NCBI GenBank assembly: GCA_947179155.2 | Contig: OX359281.1 | Coordinates: 42,505,467-42,569,466, forward strand | Origin: Hedera helix | Taxonomy: Eukaryota; Streptophyta; Magnoliopsida; Apiales; Araliaceae | Direction: 5' to 3' | Length of the DNA stretch: 64,000 nucleotides | Shown: piece by piece, positions 34,766-47,654 of the stretch | Layout of the letters: every line of letters begins with the position of its first letter | Numbering within the stretch: the first letter of the stretch is position 1 | Notes under the pieces: generated by a model | Told to the model about the DNA's origin: nothing | Databases searched by the model: none | The model's input: only the letters and a program-made list of their open reading frames with translations | Position numbers and translations under genes: made by a program

Positions 34766-35967
34766 ACCCTTTGTATTAATTTCCTTCACCTTTTGTTAAT
34801 CAAACCTGCTACGGTAAGGGATATTATTTTCTTTCATACTCCTAAATCGAAATTTATTATGGAACTATTGCTTCTATAATTCCTGAAAATATTATATGTT
34901 CCATAATAGTTGAACTTCATTATTTCAACTGAACCTTCCTATTTACGTGAACATTTCTATTGAATTGTAACCGTTATTCTGAACTGTGGATCTTGAATAT
35001 CATTTTTAAATTTCACTCCACATCATGTTGACAATTTGGACATTATTTGAATCTGTACAAAGTAAACTTTCGATACTTATTGTTATCCTATTTCTTCTGT
35101 TCATCATTTATATCATTCTAATCATCCAAAAATCAAGCTGTTGTGAATATCTGTGGCCGGGGGCACAGATGTGATATATTTGTTGAACAGATGATAGGTT
35201 AAAGGCGATATAATAGGTTAAAGGCGATACATCTGTTCGGTGTCTTTTATGGCACGTGGTGAATGTTCTCTTTGGCCCGTAGTGCAAAGATGAACTGTTG
35301 TTTGGTATGATTATGACCAAAGGCTGAATCTGGTATAATCATGACCGTTGGTGCTATATTGAATATCTTTGGCCCGTAGTACAAAGATGAACTGTTGATG
35401 TGCATGATTATGATCAGGAACTGTGAATTTGTATTATCTTGACTAATGATATTTCAGATGATAAAAGTTGATGATGTTTTTCCTAAAAAGAGAACCGAGT
35501 GGACATTATAGTCTGCATTATTCTTCTAATAGATTACTCATTCCGCTGCTATTATTGATCTGAACGTTGTTTAAGAATTTAACTGCAGTTTTTGATATAA
35601 ACCTTGTATTCTATTGTATTCTATCAAGAACTCAACTATTGAAGACTAATGATAATTTATTCGTCATTATCTTAGTCATGATATTCTTTACTGGGCTATT
35701 TGAGCTCACCCTTTCTTTTGTTCCATTGTTTTTCAACAGGAGATGAAAACATAACAGGGTCTAGCCGGGGAATGGAGTGAGGGTCCGAGGAATAGTTATC
35801 ATAGTCTTCACGTTTTGTAAAATAGTGTGGCAATAATAGTGAAGACTTAGTTGTGTATTATTATACACTGTATTGTTGTACGTTGTGCTTTGTTGTAATA
35901 ATTTTGTTGTAGTCTTTTGACGACTCAAGTTTGGGCTGTGTGTGCCCAGATTTGGGGGCGTCACAGT

Positions 35968-35979
35968 TGGTATCAGAGC
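35968..35979 (+). other. primer-binding site, initiator tRNA-Met type
   Basis: TGGTATCAGAGC, two bases after the LTR end, matches perfectly the complement of the 3' end of plant initiator tRNA-Met, the usual primer for this clade. A second, one-mismatch version (TTGGCATCAGAGC) lies 169 bp further in at 36136-36148. Confidence 0.9.
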
Positions 35980-36333
35980 CATATAACGAAGAGCCCCGAG
36001 CCTCTCGCTGGTGACTTCCTAGGGAAAGGGGATGCACCGAAGCCAGACTCTCCGTAGGGGACGCCTATAGTACAGGTGGCAAACTGATAGGTACCATTGT
36101 GAGGTGTTGTCCCTATGGTGGGATGAGAGTCACATTTGGCATCAGAGCTTAGGGATATGGTCTTTAATGGAGATCTGGGGTAGAACTAGGAGGGGAGAGA
36201 CGAATAGAATCAGTCACTAGTGTGTCCTACCTAAAATAGATTTTATTATCTAATGAGTCGATTTGAATGTAGGAACATGAAGTGATGAGTCAGTTTATTT
36301 GAACTAACATTTATTTTGTGACCACAGTTTAGT
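35980..36333 (+). other. internal leader of Gypsy copy 2
   Basis: Untranslated region between primer site and gag start. It contains the second primer-site-like repeat at 36136-36148 and a 169-bp segment that copy 1 lacks. No coding sequence was seen. Confidence 0.7.
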
Positions 36334-39300
36334 ATGGCATCTGGAAATCAAGAGGTTAACTATGGAATGCCTGAAGCAAATGTAGCCGAGAATCAAGAGG
36401 CCCCAAACAATCCTCCTGCCAACTCAGGAAATAATGTTCCTGATAACATGATGAACGATGGATTCTTTAGGAATTTCATGCAGTTCATACAGAATCAAGG
36501 AAGAGGAAATCCAGTCAATAATAACGGTAGAAACGCTGGCAATTTGAGGATGGTCACTGTTAAGCAATTTAAAGAATTAGGACCACCTGAATTCCACGGG
36601 AAGCCTGACCCACTCAAAGCGGAGGCATGGCTGAAGCAGACGACAAAAATACTTGATGTCTTACAATGCGCTGATGATCAGAAGGTGCCATTTGCCACTT
36701 TTATGTTACGAGGTGAGGCAGACCATTGGTGGGAAGCGGTAAAACGTATCCAACCTTCAGCACTCGAAATGTCTTGGACAGAATTCGAAGAACTGTTTAA
36801 CGAGAAGTACTTCCCAGAAAGCATCCGCCATATGAAGGAAGTGGAATTCATTAAGCTGGAGCAGGGAAACATGACAGTCTCCCAATATGAAGCTAAGTTT
36901 GCCGAGTTATCTCGCTTTGCCACCCATCTTGTGGATGACGAAGCACGAATGAGTCGGATGTTCCTAAGAGGTTTGAGATTCAAAATTCGTCAACAACTTA
37001 GCTCTCATAAATTTAGTTTGTATTCAGATGTTGTGGATAGGGCTCAAAGGGTGGAGCAAACAGATGAAACATTGCAGCCAAGAGTTAATGATCAGCATAG
37101 AGAAAGGAGTGACAACAACCACAGGAACGAGAACCATCGAGGAGGTAACCAACACTTCGGTGGTAATTCCATACCAAATAACAGAAGAGGAGAATCTAGT
37201 GGGAACAATTTCAAAAGAAAGAGATTCCATAATAATTATGGAAGGGCACCAGCACCAGTACCAACACCAGCACCGACCCCAGTTTCAAGGGGAGAAGATC
37301 GATCACCAGTGAGATGCTATAGGTGTGGTCAGGAAGGTCACATCAGCCCAAACTGTACACTGCAGTCCAAAAAGTGCTACAGTTGTGGGAAAGAGGGTCA
37401 TCTTGCGCGGTTTTGTCCTGCCACAAAATCAAGTCCAGCTGCAATGATGATACCAAAAGCTAGCGCGGATAAAGGAAAATCTGTAGTTCAAGGGAGAGCT
37501 TTTGTTGTGACATCCCAAATGGCACGAAACTCGAACGAGGTGATAACCGGTAAGCTATTCATAAATTCTCGTGAAGTCTACGCTTTGTTAGATACTGGCT
37601 CTACCCATTCTTTTATCTCACCTGCATGTGCTCAGCGTTTAAACTTAACTCCTGAAAACTTGGACTTTGACTTATCAGTTGAAACCCCATTAGGAGAAAT
37701 GACCATTACATCTACTGTCTATAAATCTTGCCTAGTTCAAATCAACAACCTCACATTATCTGTTGACCTTATTTCTTTGGAGATGCGTGAATTTGATGTG
37801 ATTTTAGGAATTGATTGGTTGACTACCCATCATGCTAAAATTGATTGTTTTCATAAGATTATTAGTTTTCATATTCCTAATCAACCTGTCATGCAAATTC
37901 AAGCAACTAAACCATTGAAATCTATAACTGTTATTTCTAGCCATAAAGCCATTCGTTTATTGAAAAACGGATGTCAAGCCTTTTTAGCTCATGTCACTGA
38001 TTTGAACAAAAATACGTCAAACTTGAATGATATTCCCATTGTTAATGAGTTTCCTGACGTTTTTCCTGAAGAACTTCCTGGCTTACCCCCAAACCATGAA
38101 ATTGATTTTTATATTGATCTTGAACCCGGTACCAAGCCCATTTCCAAAGCTCCCTACCGAATGGCCCCCATTGAACTTCAAGAGTTAAAAGTCCAACTAC
38201 AGGAATTGTTGGATACCGGTTTCATTCGTCCGAGTGCATCACCTTGGGGTGCTCCTGTTCTATTTGTGAAGAAGAAAGACGGGAGTATGAGATTGTGCAT
38301 TGACTACCGAGAATTGAACCATGTCACCATCAAGAACAGGTACCCGTTACCTCGGATTGATGACATGTTTGATCAATTGCAAGGCGCTCAACATTTCTCA
38401 AAGATTGATCTCCGTTCTGGATATCATCAGTTAAAGGTTAAAGCTGAGGACATTCCAAAGACTGCTTTCAGAACTCGTTATGGGCATTATGAGTTTTTAG
38501 TCATGCCTTTTGGACTAACTAATGCTCCTGCAGCTTTCATGGACATGATGAACCGGATATTCAAGGAACATTTGGATCATTTTGTGGTTGTCTTTATTGA
38601 TGACATCCTCATATACTCCAAGAGTCGCGAGGATCATGAACAACACCTGAGATTGATACTACAAAAGCTCCGTGAAAATAAATTATATGCCAAGTTGAAG
38701 AAATGTGAGTTCTGGCTTGAGGAGGTCGCGTTTCTTGGGCATGTGATTTCTAGTCAAGGAATATCAGTCGATCCTGCGAAGATTGAAACGGTACTAAATT
38801 GGGAACAACCCAAAACAGTAACCGAAGTCCGAAGTTTTCTGGGTCTAGCTGGTTATTATCGGAGATTCGTAGAAGGATTTTCTCGAATCGCCACTCCATT
38901 AACGCAGCTTACTCGGAAAAACACAAAATTCATATGGAGCGAGGAATGCGAGAAAAGTTTCCAAGAACTCAAGAAGAGACTGGTTTCAGCTCCTGTTCTG
39001 ACCATACCATCAGGATCAGGAGAATTTGTTATCTACAGCGATGCTTCTGGCAAAGGTCTAGGCTGTGTCCTTATGCAACATGGAAAGGTTATAGCCTACG
39101 CCTCTCGACAACTCAAAGATTATGAGAAAAATTATCCTACTCATGATCTAGAGTTGGCAGCAGTCGTTTTCGCGTTGAAGATCTGGAGACACTACTTGTA
39201 CGGAGAAAAAGTGGATATCTATACGGATCATAAAAGTCTCAAGTATTTCTTCACCCAGAAGGAACTCAACATGCGACAACGACGTTGGCTTGAGCTGTTA

Positions 39301-40980
39301 AAGGATTATGACCACACAATCCAGTATCACCCGGGAAAGGCGAACGTTGTAGCTGACGCTTTGAGCAGAAAATCTTATGCAAGTACAAGTGCACTGCTGA
39401 CAACACAAAAGTGTATTTTGTACGACTTGCAAAAGATGGAGATAGAGCTAAAGACACCAGGGACCCACTCGAAGATTGCTCACGTGCGAGTAGAACCAAC
39501 TTTAATCGATAAAATTAAAGCTGCTCAAGCTACCGATCCGGAACTGATAAACATGATAAAGAAAGTACAAGAAGGTGCCATTTCCGAAGCAAGAATCGAC
39601 GAGAAAGGAATACTTCGAGTCAACTCTCGACTCTGTGTTCCTAACGATCCTGAATTAAAGCATAAAATCATGATGGAGGCACACAACACGCCGTTTGCAA
39701 TCCACCCAGGAGGTACCAAGATGTATCGAGATCTTCGACATACATTTTAGTGGAACAATATGAAAAGAGAGATTGCGGAGTTTATCTCAAGGTGCCTAAC
39801 TTGTCAACGTGTCAAGGCAGAGCATCAAGTTCCTAAAGGTCCATTACAATCACTTGAAGTTCCCGAATGGAAGTGGGAACACATCAATATGGACTTCGTG
39901 ACGGGTCTTCCAAAAGTTTCTCAAGACTTAGATGCAATTTGGGTGATCGTAGATAGATTGACCAAATCTGCTCATTTCTTGCCTATACGAGAAAACTTTT
40001 CACTTGAACGTCTTGCCGGTATGTACATAAATGAGATCGTGAGATTGCATGGCATGCCAGTTTCCATAGTTTCTGATCGAGATCCTAGATTCACTTCACG
40101 CTTTTGGATCAGTCTACAAAAAGCTATGGGCACTGAACTACGTTTTAGTTCTGCATACCATCCTCAAACGGACGGACAATCGGAAAGGACGATCCAGACC
40201 CTCGAAGATCTTTTGAGACTTTGTGTATTAGACTTCAAAGGAAGTTGGGATAAGTACTTGCCGTTGGTGGAATTTTCTTACAACAACAGTTACCAAGCAA
40301 GCATAGGCATGGCTCCATTCGAGGCATTGTATGGAAGGAAGTGTCGCTCTCCAATATGTTGGAATGAGGTAGGAGAAGCAAAATTGTTGGGACCCGAGTT
40401 GGTACGCTTGACGACCGAAAAGATCCAAATGATCCGACAACGAATACAGACCGCACAAGAACGACAAAAGAGTTATGCTGATCTTCATCGGAGAGACGAA
40501 AGTTTCAACGTCGGAGATCATGTATTCTTACGTGTTTCTCCATGGAAAGGGGTTACGAGATTCGGAAAGAGAGGAAAGCTCAACCCTCGATTTATTGGCC
40601 CATTTGAAATCCTCGATCGAATAGGAACCGTAGCCTACAGACTAGCCCTACCACCAAGTATGTCTCGCATCCATAACGTTTTTCACATATCTATGTTACG
40701 TAAATATGTGAAGGACCCAAACCACGTCATTGAGTTAGAACCAGACGTTATAGCAGAGGATTTAACATACGAGGAGGTACCTGTTAAGATCCTGGATAAG
40801 AAGGAGCAGATCCTACGCTCAAAGGTTATACCTCAAGTTAAGGTTTTATGGAGGAACCAAGATACTGAGGAAATGACCTGGGAGCTAGAATCTGAGATGA
40901 AATCTAAGTATCCTTACCTTTTCGATATGTCAGGTACGTCAATTTCGGGGACGAAATTTCATAAGGAGGGGAGGTTGTAA
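36334..40980 (+). pseudogene. Gypsy gag-pol polyprotein with one amber codon
   Basis: Same 1548-codon frame and domain order as copy 1, with gag, two zinc knuckles, protease, RT, RNase H, integrase and chromodomain-like tail. It is broken by TAG at 39748-39750 where copy 1 has a tryptophan codon (position 1139, inside the integrase HHCC region). The frame resumes at once and continues to the end at 40980. Unlike copy 1 it keeps the family-typical HPGKAN and YPLPRIDD. Without readthrough the product would end before the integrase catalytic core, with gag, protease, RT and RNase H intact. Confidence 0.93.
40962..40975 (+). other. polypurine tract of Gypsy copy 2
   Basis: AAGGAGGGGAGG immediately precedes the 3' LTR at 40976 and is also part of the reading frame; the frame's stop TAA at 40978-40980 lies in the LTR itself. 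Confidence 0.75.
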
Positions 40981-43933
40981 GACCCCGAATTTTATGAAAT
41001 ACAAAATTTAATTTTTCTTCATATATATTTTTTTTTTTTGAAACAGTAAGTGGTTAAATTAACAAAATTGAAAGTTAAGGATGTTATGTGCAAATTTTAT
41101 TTTGTCGGACAATATTCGTTTGGTCGGGGAATATTCGTGCCGTACGACGGCGCCGAAATAATAAATTATTGGTGGACCCCACAACGGAATATTTGTCGGA
41201 TATAGAAAACGACAGAAGTAACCTTTTTAAATAAAAATAGTCAACGGAACTGTTAAAATACCCGTGATAAAAGAATAGTAGCATACGGTAGTTTATGGTA
41301 TTTTCTGTAGCACACGGTACTCTACAGTAACACACGGTATTGCATAGTGTCTCATATTATTGGTCTGATAATTGACACCGTAACTGTTACGCATCATTTC
41401 ATCGATAATTGTCACTGCATAATATTTTATATTATCAATTCAATAATTATTGTTACACAGTATTTTGCATTATTGATTTAATAATTGTCATTACACTGTA
41501 TTTTATATCATTGAGTCAATAATTGTTGTTGCACTGTTTTTAAAATTATTGAACCTAATAATTGTCACAGTAACATATGCACAGTAATTCACATTATTGA
41601 ATCAATAATTGTCATTACACAGTAACGTATGCTTTATTTTACATTATTGTTGTCTCTATTATGATGTTATTTAAACAGTTGTATTTCATTAATTTATTGA
41701 CTTGATATCTAAGAGCTAACTATACTGTATTTATAACAATTAGTCATAATAATTGAATTGATAAAGTTATTTGTTTATAATATAAAGTTAGGTGATTATT
41801 AGGTGATATGAAATGAATGGTGTAGATTAAAGTTGAATAATTGAATTGATTTGTTTATAATATAAAGTTAGGTGATTATTAGGTAATATGAAATGAATGG
41901 TGTAGATTAAAGTGTGAATTATTGTTGAATAATTAAATTGATTTGTTTATAATATAAAGTTAGGTGATTATTAGGTGATATGAAATGAATGGTGTAGATT
42001 AAAGATAATATAATATTTGAAATGGATGGTGTAGATTAAAAGATGATCTTTAAATGAATGGTTTAGATTAAATGAATGATGAGATTTTTGGCTATAAATA
42101 GAAGCCTTAACTTAAGGATTTTTCATAAACTTCCTTACTTGTTCTTTCTTTCTCTCTCTAAATACTTCTTGTGAAAGTTCTCTCTAAGTGTGCTTAAGTC
42201 ATCTTGAGTATTTGTGAAGATCTATAAGTATACGTGTACTGTTCAAGTTAATCAACCTCATTTAAATCAATATCCAGTCACGTGTTACGGTAAGGGATAC
42301 CATCTTTTTCATCTTCCATTATTCAAACATACTATGGTAAGGGATACCATCTTTTTCATCTTCCATTATTCAAACATACTATGGTAAGGGATTATCATTA
42401 TTTGATTCTCGATAATAATATTGTTTCTTCCTTACTCATAGGACGTGCCTTTTATTTCCATGTATTAAATTGTGGGAATAACCTTACGGAGCGGATTGCC
42501 GCCTGTTGGTGAATAACCTTTCGTATTCATTCATTATTAATCTCTGAGAATAACCTTACGGAGCGGATTGCCGCCTGTTTGGTGAATAACTCTTTGTACT
42601 CAAATTCTATTAAATTGTGGGAATAACCTTACGGAGCGGATTGCCGCCTGTTTGGTGAATAACTCTTTATACTCAAATTCTATTAAATTGTGGGAATAAC
42701 CTTACGGAGCGGATTGCCGCCTGTTGGTGAATAACCCTTTGTATTAATTTCCTTCACCTTTTGTTAATCAAACCTGCTACGGTAAGGGATATTATTTTCT
42801 TTCATACTCCTAAATCGAAATTTATTATGGAACTATTGCTTCTATAATTCCTAAAAATATTATATGTTCCATAATAGTTGAACTTCATTATTTCAACTGA
42901 ACCTTCCTATTTACGTGAACCTTTCTATTGAATTGTAACCGTTATTCTGAACTGTGGATCTTGAATATCATTTTTAAATTTCACTCCACATCATGTTGAC
43001 AATTTGGACATTATTTGAATCTGTACAAAGTAAACTTTCGATACTTATTGTTATCCTATTTCTTCTGTTCATCATTTATATCATTCTAATCATCCAAAAA
43101 TCAAGCTGTTGTGAATATCTGTGGCCGGGGGCACAGATGTGATATATTTGTTGAACAGATGATAGGTTAAAGGCGATATAATAGGTTAAAGGCGATACAT
43201 CTGTTCGGTGTCTTTTATGGCACGTGGTGAATGTTCTCTTTGGCCCGTAGTGCAAAGATGAACTGTTGTTTGGTATGATTATGACCAAAGGCTGAATCTG
43301 GTATAATCATGACCGTTGGTGCTATATTGAATATCTTTGGCCCGTAGTACAAAGATGAACTGTTGATGTGCATGATTATGATCAGGAACTGTGAATTTGT
43401 ATTATCTTGACTAATGATATTTCAGATGATAAAAGTTGATGATGTTTTTCCTAAAAAGAGAACCGAGTGGACATTATAGTCTGCATTATTCTTCTAATAG
43501 ATTACTCATTCCGCTGCTATTATTGATCTGAACGTTGTTTAAGAATTTAACTGCAGTTTTTGATATAAACCTTGTATTCTATTGTATTCTATCAAGAACT
43601 CAACTATTGAAGACTAATGATAATTTATTCGTCATTATCTTAGTCATGATATTCTTTACTGGGCTATTTGAGCTCACCCTTTCTTTTGTTCCATTGTTTT
43701 TCAACAGGAGATGAAAACATAACAGGGTCTAGCCGGGGAATGGAGTGAGGGTCCGAGGAATAGTTATCATAGTCTTCACGTTTTGTAAAATAGTGTGGCA
43801 ATAATAGTGAAGACTTAGTTGTGTATTATTATACACTGTATTGTTGTACGTTGTGCTTTGTTGTAATAATTTTGTTGTAGTCTTTTGACGACTCAAGTTT
43901 GGGCTGTGTGTGCCCAGATTTGGGGGCGTCACA
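40976..43933 (+). repeat. 3' LTR of Gypsy copy 2
   Basis: 2958 bp, with about six substitutions relative to 33007-35965 and one base fewer at the AT/poly-T junction near 41030. It contains the same extra tandem units as the 5' LTR, which shows they were present before insertion. Confidence 0.95.
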
Positions 43934-43938
43934 CTTGA
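43934..43938. repeat. target-site duplication CTTGA, right copy (Gypsy copy 2)
   Basis: Exact match to 33002-33006; removing the element and one copy restores the transposase reading frame. Confidence 0.9.
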
Positions 43939-46900
43939 CCTCTTTCTTGACTGTTTTGACCTCCACCTTGACTGTTATGACCTCCAACTTGTTTATCTTG
44001 GCTATACGTAGGACATTGCCCTCTTGCTTGAGTTGGAGTAGGAGTATCAGTAGACAACTAGCAGCAAAAAATAAATTGAGATGTAAATGTCTCCAAAAGC
44101 TTTAAAGCATGAAATAATGTAGTCACAAAATGATGTAATTACGTAGCATTTTAAAAAGTAAACACCAAAGTAGTCGCTACAAAAGTGATATAAAAGACTT
44201 CGCTTACTCTAATGTGTTGTCCACCACTTGAGATGTAACTATCTCCATTATTACCGAAATAAAGCCCAAAACCTTGCTCTCTTCCTCTCCCTGTCCCAGG
44301 TGGCCTTCCTCTTCCCCTACCATGACCTCTACTAGAAGCACATCTCAAAGAAGCTCCTTGTCGACTAGCAGCTCTCCCTCTTCCCCTAACATGGCCTGTA
44401 CTAGAACCACCTTCTACTTCTAATCTACCTCCCTTTTCAGCTATTACTCTTACTTTTTCTCTACTAGTCCCTCTTTCTTCCACTGATGCAGATCCACCTT
44501 GTTTACTACTTTCACAAGCTATAAGATAGACATCTAGTTAGCTAAGCAAGATAAATAAACATTAAGCCAAGTATAAGAAACAAAATCAATAATTTTACCT
44601 CGTTTTTTCTCTGGTCTTGGCACTGCTTCATTTGTGCAAGTTAGTCTATTATGGCCAATATGAAAACATTTCTGACATGTCATTTTGATCCCCTTCCTTA
44701 AGAGTTTGCCACTTGCACCTAATTTGTGTTCTTCATGTGGAGCTTTGACTCTCTGCTTCTTTGGCCTACCAGGTAGCTTTTTCACCTCGGGAGCAAGTAA
44801 TTTTTCTATGCCTGATGGTTCCCACAAATCTGCACCATTAAGGGGTGACATTGGAAACTGATAAGTTGTAAGATATGCATCTTTTTTTAATGAATGGTCC
44901 ACATAATCTTCTAGCTCTTCCCTTTGAGAATATATTACACAAACAGCATGTCTGCAAGGAATTCCATCAAGGTCCCAAGCTCTGCAGGCACAACTTTTTT
45001 CCCTCAAGTTAACTATCCTACCTTCAAGTCCACTTTCTCTCTTAACTTCATATCCATCAACACCATCCCAATAAGGTTCGTACATGAAACTATCAGCCTT
45101 TGCCTTCTCTAATTTATCTCTTATCCTAGGAGGAAGGATGTCTTCATTTCTCAGCATCATGGTCTTATTCTTCACCAACCTTTCCATAACATGTTCCCTT
45201 ATGTCCTCAAGCATATCTATGATGGGCTTTTGCCTTGCTTGAACAATCCATCCATTAAATGTTTCTGACATGTTATTGGTAGTTATATCGCACTTAGACA
45301 TATCTGAGAAGAATGCCTTGCACCACTGCCTTGCATCTTGTTTTATCAATTGATCATAAGCATCTTGACTTAAAACTTTAAGTTCCTCCATTGCATCTGT
45401 GTAAGCTCTTCTAGTGGTACACCTTGCCACTTTCCAAAATGCTTTCTTGAGTTCAAATCCTTTGTGATTTTTCCTCCAATTTGCATATATGTGTCTAGCA
45501 CAACATCTATGTTCAGCTTGCGGAATGATGGTTTTAATAGCATTATCCAACCCCTGCATACAAAACATGAAATAAAAGAAAATAGTTAGATCTGTAGTAA
45601 GTAAACAAAAATAGGCTTAAATAGACAAACAATTAAATTAATATTACCTTTTGTTGGTCAGTTATTACGGTCAGTCCATATCCTCCACCAAGGTAACCCA
45701 AATCATCCATCAAAAGTTGTAGAAACCATGTCCAACTTTCTGTGTTTTCAACCTCAACTACCGCCCAAGATATTGGAAACATCTGGTTATTAGCATCTCT
45801 TCCAATTGCACATAACAACTCACCTTTGCATATTCCTTTCAAAAAACATCCATCAAGACCGATTATTTTTCTACAACCTACCAACCACCCCTTCTTGAGT
45901 GCATCAAAACCAATATAAAATCTTTGAAATATGCATTTCACTTCTAGCCTATCCCTTTTTACTTTTATTTCAAATGTGGAACCCCTGTTTGTCCGCTTAA
46001 GTTCCTTCATATAATCCCATAATTGTCCATATATTTCATCAATGGAGGCATAAGCATGTTTCAGTGCAATTTGTTTAGCCCTATAGCATTGACTAAGTGA
46101 TACCTTAACTTTAAATACCTTCTTTACATCCCATTGAAATTCAGACAACTTCCAAAATGGACAAGCTTTAATTTTATCAAAGTAATGTTTAGCCAGGAAC
46201 CTTGCATTAACTTGTCTATTTTTTGGTTTATTTGTGCACTTGTGCACATTATTATAGGTCTTAACCTGAAAAGTTTTCTCATTTTTCAGTTCACTGGCCC
46301 ACAAACTCCACGGGCAGCCCTCCTCACATTTAACTTGCACCCTATCTCTGCTACATTTTGGAAAATGAACATTATATTTGTTCCCAATCCCATAATGTTT
46401 TACTGCATTTTTAAATTCAAGATAATTAGGAAAGATCATTCCAACAGAAAATTCTACACTTTTAATATCTGTATTTGGGTTGAACTCATGAACTTTATGT
46501 TTCTTCATTTTATTAGTTTTCACCTCATCAACTTCATTCTCACTTGTTTCAGGTGTTTCAAGTTTATCGGAGTCGTAATCAACCTCAACCCAACCAGAGT
46601 TTGGTGGCCTTTCTCCCATTTCATTTTCTCTTTCATCTATGCATGTTTCATCTTGTCTCATTTCTTCTATATCTTCAACTTCTTCTTCCACATTATTTCT
46701 CTCTCTCTTATCAGTCTTACTACTCTGTTTTGTGGCTCTCTCATTTTTCCTAGCTTAAATCAACTCCTCATCACTCTCACAAAACAAGTCATCATCAGTT
46801 TCATCATCTGAATCAATTATATTTTCTTCATCTTCTAAACCATACCCTGTATCATATTCAACAACCTCAATGTCAACCTCATGCTCAAACTCATTTTTTT

Positions 46901-47654
46901 CACCTCCATCAATATTGACATCATTCAAATTATCAACATTTAACCCAACAACAGTCAAAGAACTTTGAGCAGTACACATATTGTCACCCATGCAAACAAA
47001 CAATCTACTAAACTCATCACCATTTATGTCATCATTTATATCATCAGCAAGGTCGATGTTAACAACATTTATAAGCACATCATGATCAGAAAAAATCTCA
47101 ATTACATCTACAGTCTTAGCAAGTGCACACATGTCAATGACTCCCTTATCATGAGTAACTTCCCTAAGCCCTTCACCTAAGCTTTTTCCGGGCACTAAAT
47201 AATAGATATTTTTCACATTTTTACTTCCAAGTTCAGATTCCACATAGTCCCTTATCCTAGGTCCTGTAATGTAATCCAAGTCATATCTAAGCAACTCACT
47301 GACTTTGCCTCCAACATACTCCACCTTCATTTCTTTACTTACTAGTTTACCACCGTGATGAAATCTTAAAGTAACTATATCCATTCTGCAATATAGTAAA
47401 TATGTACAACAAAAATGATCAATAGCACATGATACATATTGAAAAAAACTTTTAGAAAATATATATGAAGATAGACTCATTTAGGAGCAAAGGAGTATTA
47501 ATTTCAAACTAATTAAGCAATCTACAGTCAACAAGTTTTGAAACATTAACAGCAAAATCAAATATTTCAAGAGGCGAATCTCCAATTAAGCAATCTTAAA
47601 AGCTAATACATAAAAAGGAATTCATAAGAATATGACAAGGAATAAGAAGAATAC

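Larger units (their letters stand above)
33007..35965 (+). repeat. 5' LTR of Gypsy copy 2
   Basis: Starts TGTAAGACCCCG and ends GGGGGCGTCACA. U3 runs to about 34155, ahead of which sits a TATA-like box; the rest, about 1.8 kb, would be transcribed leader (R-U5). Tandem arrays lie at 33802-34036, 34323-34416 and 34509-34765. Confidence 0.95.
33007..43933 (+). mobile_element. Gypsy chromovirus copy 2 (Tekay/Del type), nested in the MULE
   Basis: Complete 10927-bp LTR retrotransposon on the plus strand, the same subfamily as copy 1. LTRs are 33007-35965 (2959 bp) and 40976-43933 (2958 bp); about six substitutions and one length change in a poly-T tract separate them, so it too is recent. It has a perfect initiator-Met primer site, a longer leader than copy 1, the polyprotein frame broken by one amber codon, and a polypurine tract. 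The LTRs are 204 bp longer than those of copy 1 because each of three tandem arrays carries one extra unit. Confidence 0.95.
32838..47384 (-). pseudogene. MULE (MuDR-type) transposase gene, interrupted
   Basis: Minus-strand exons: 47384-45648, 45553-44599, 44518-44208 and a last exon from 44057 that is split by the Gypsy element at 43934/33006 and ends at the stop 32838. Apart from the insertion, phases agree at every junction and across the target duplication, for roughly 1090 residues. Domains in order: a PB1-like N-terminus, an acidic linker, a MuDR DNA-binding region (VEFSVGMIFPNYLEFKNAV), and the transposase core with IIGLDGCFLKG and VITDQQKG (first and second Asp). Then come a C-x2-H segment (CCARHIYANW), a SWIM zinc finger (CAC…CRHAV), a CCHC knuckle (CQKCFHIGHNRLTC) and an RG-rich tail. 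An in-frame TAA at 46757-46755 interrupts the linker. The start ATG at 47384 follows an AG that could end a 5' leader intron. Confidence 0.88.

Noticed and set aside
46134..46811. 225-codon plus-strand frame opposite the MULE transposase, hydrophobic and membrane-like
   Set aside because: The phenylalanine- and isoleucine-rich composition is what the antisense of a lysine/glutamate-rich coding strand gives; the transposase motifs fix the true strand.
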